A stretch of 64,000 nt of DNA from JBFWVR01 sp050246635 (GTDB lineage Bacteria; Acidobacteriota; Vicinamibacteria; Vicinamibacterales; UBA2999): the NCBI GenBank assembly GCA_050246635.1, contig JBFWVR010000002.1, forward strand, positions 372,001 to 436,000, read 5' to 3'. The first letter of the stretch is position 1, and the number at the start of each line of letters is the position of its first letter. Below the pieces are notes generated by a model. That model was not told where the DNA came from, did no database searches, and saw only the letters and a list, made by a program, of their open reading frames with translations. Position numbers and translations under genes: made by a program. This document shows positions 63,405 through 64,000 of the stretch, in pieces.

Positions 63405-64000
63405 GTGAACGCCTCCGTCATCGTGCCGCCGGTGGTCTGCCACAACCTGGACGTGCACACGGGGATCCCGTTCATGCCGCACATGGCGGGACACCTGGCC
63501 GGCATGCTCCGTCACGCCGGCCACGCCGTGCACGTGGTCGACTGCTTCGGCCTGCAACCCAACCACCGCCGGGTGTCGGAGCCGTTCATGCTCATGGGTG
63601 CCGACGTCGATGGCGTGCCGGCCCGCCTGCCCGCCGGCACCCGGGTTGCGTTCATCTACTGCCGGACGATCGCGGAGTTCATCGCGGTCGAGCTGATCAT
63701 CGCGGCCCTCCGCCGTGAGCGGCCCGAGATCGGCATCGTCCTGTTCGAGAACGTCCAGGCCGTGACGTCCTACTCGCTCCGGCACGTGGCGGACGAGTTC
63801 GTCGCCCACGGCGCGGACGTCGTGATGCTCGGGGAACCGGAGTCGCGCGCCGACGCGGTGGCCACCGCGCTGGCGGCGGGCGCGCCCCTCGACCACGTGC
63901 CGGGCCTCGTCTTCCGCGCGCCGGACGGCACCCGCCGCACGGGCGACGATGTGCTCGAGCGCGACCTGAACGCGCTGCCGTTCCCGGCCTGGGACCTGTT
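63405..64000 (+). CDS. B12-binding/radical-SAM-type protein (3' end outside window)
   Basis: The first 198 codons are visible. The N-terminal region resembles the cobalamin-binding domain found before radical SAM domains: FMPHMAGHLAGMLRHAGHAV and VVDCFG, then VAFIYCRTIAEFIAVELIIA, IGIVLFENVQAVTSYSLRHV, VAHGADVVMLGEPESRADAV, PGLVFRAPDGTRR and DLNALPFPAWDL. The GEPE, PGLVFR and ALPFPAWDL elements are typical of these proteins just before their CxxxCxxC cluster, which would lie beyond the edge. Such enzymes do methylations or rearrangements at unactivated carbons. GTG at 63405 is the first start in frame; no ribosome-binding site is obvious. Confidence 0.82.
   Translation, partial: MNASVIVPPVVCHNLDVHTGIPFMPHMAGHLAGMLRHAGHAVHVVDCFGLQPNHRRVSEPFMLMGADVDGVPARLPAGTRVAFIYCRTIAEFIAVELIIAALRRERPEIGIVLFENVQAVTSYSLRHVADEFVAHGADVVMLGEPESRADAVATALAAGAPLDHVPGLVFRAPDGTRRTGDDVLERDLNALPFPAWDL

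Noticed and set aside
1..64000. Recent horizontal island, prophage or insertion sequence
   Set aside because: No transposase, integrase, terminal repeats, tRNA edge or compositional break is visible; GC and codon style look even throughout.
1..64000. CRISPR arrays, tRNA or rRNA genes
   Set aside because: I found no evenly spaced direct repeats and no cloverleaf or rRNA signature in the short intergenic gaps. A covariance-model search would settle small RNAs.

Overview
The window is uniformly GC-rich and almost gap-free. I count 49 protein-coding genes, two cut by the window edges, and no gene-free stretch over about 210 bases. I saw no rRNA, tRNA, CRISPR array, transposase or phage gene. It is one surface-polysaccharide locus. 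An ABC exporter pair (Wzm/Wzt) points to a Gram-negative envelope making an O-antigen or capsule-like glycan. GC content, gene style and sigma70-like TAGAAT/TACAAT -10 boxes would suit an acidobacterial (Vicinamibacteria-like) genome, but this taxonomic guess is weak.

The dominant feature is a paralogous family that I call 'SWD' here, after its SWDNL(T/S)(S/N/T)KG motif. Its members are about 490-residue, two-lobed proteins resembling GT-B glycosyltransferases or CDP-glycerol-type glycerophosphotransferases. There are 12 SWD genes (SWD-1 to SWD-12 in coordinate order) carrying 16 modules. Some stand alone, some are tandem doubles, and some are fused to FkbM methyltransferases, a NanM-like sugar O-methyltransferase-like domain or another uncharacterised domain. 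Ten modules keep the core motifs. The six modules in SWD-7, SWD-9 and SWD-11 have lost them and look like non-catalytic relatives.

Layout. (1) 1-36695, minus strand: 27 tightly packed, mostly overlapping genes that look like one operon. In transcription order: SWD-8 and a GT2; a CDP-6-deoxyhexose cassette (rfbF, 3-C-methyltransferase, 3,5-epimerase, reductase, CmcI-like protein, rfbG-like dehydratase, second C-methyltransferase); a small tail protein and SWD-7; wzt and wzm; a winged-helix regulator; SWD-6 to SWD-1 interleaved with methyltransferases and a GT2; then a sugar N-formyltransferase, a polysaccharide deacetylase and a NeuC-type epimerase cut by the left edge. (2) 36892-40593, plus strand: FkbM methyltransferase, GT61, TylF-like methyltransferase and an unknown protein. 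(3) 40601-47150, minus: SWD-10, GT2, small tail protein, SWD-9. (4) 47218-59567, minus: gmd, lipoprotein, desaturase, methyltransferase/GT2 fusion, methyltransferase, YfhO-like membrane protein, SWD-12, SWD-11, FkbM methyltransferase. (5) 59663-64000: FkbM methyltransferase (plus); WecE-type aminotransferase, methyltransferase and FkbM methyltransferase (minus); start of a B12-binding/radical-SAM-type protein (plus), cut by the right edge.

Working model (inference): unusual activated sugars are made here (a CDP-3-C-methyl-6-deoxyhexose, a GDP-6-deoxyhexose, amino and N-formyl sugars). They are assembled by GT2, GT61 and SWD enzymes, methylated heavily (17 methyltransferase-like domains) and exported by Wzm/Wzt. 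Charged Ala/Arg-rich helical tails recur on many proteins and may help hold the enzymes together.
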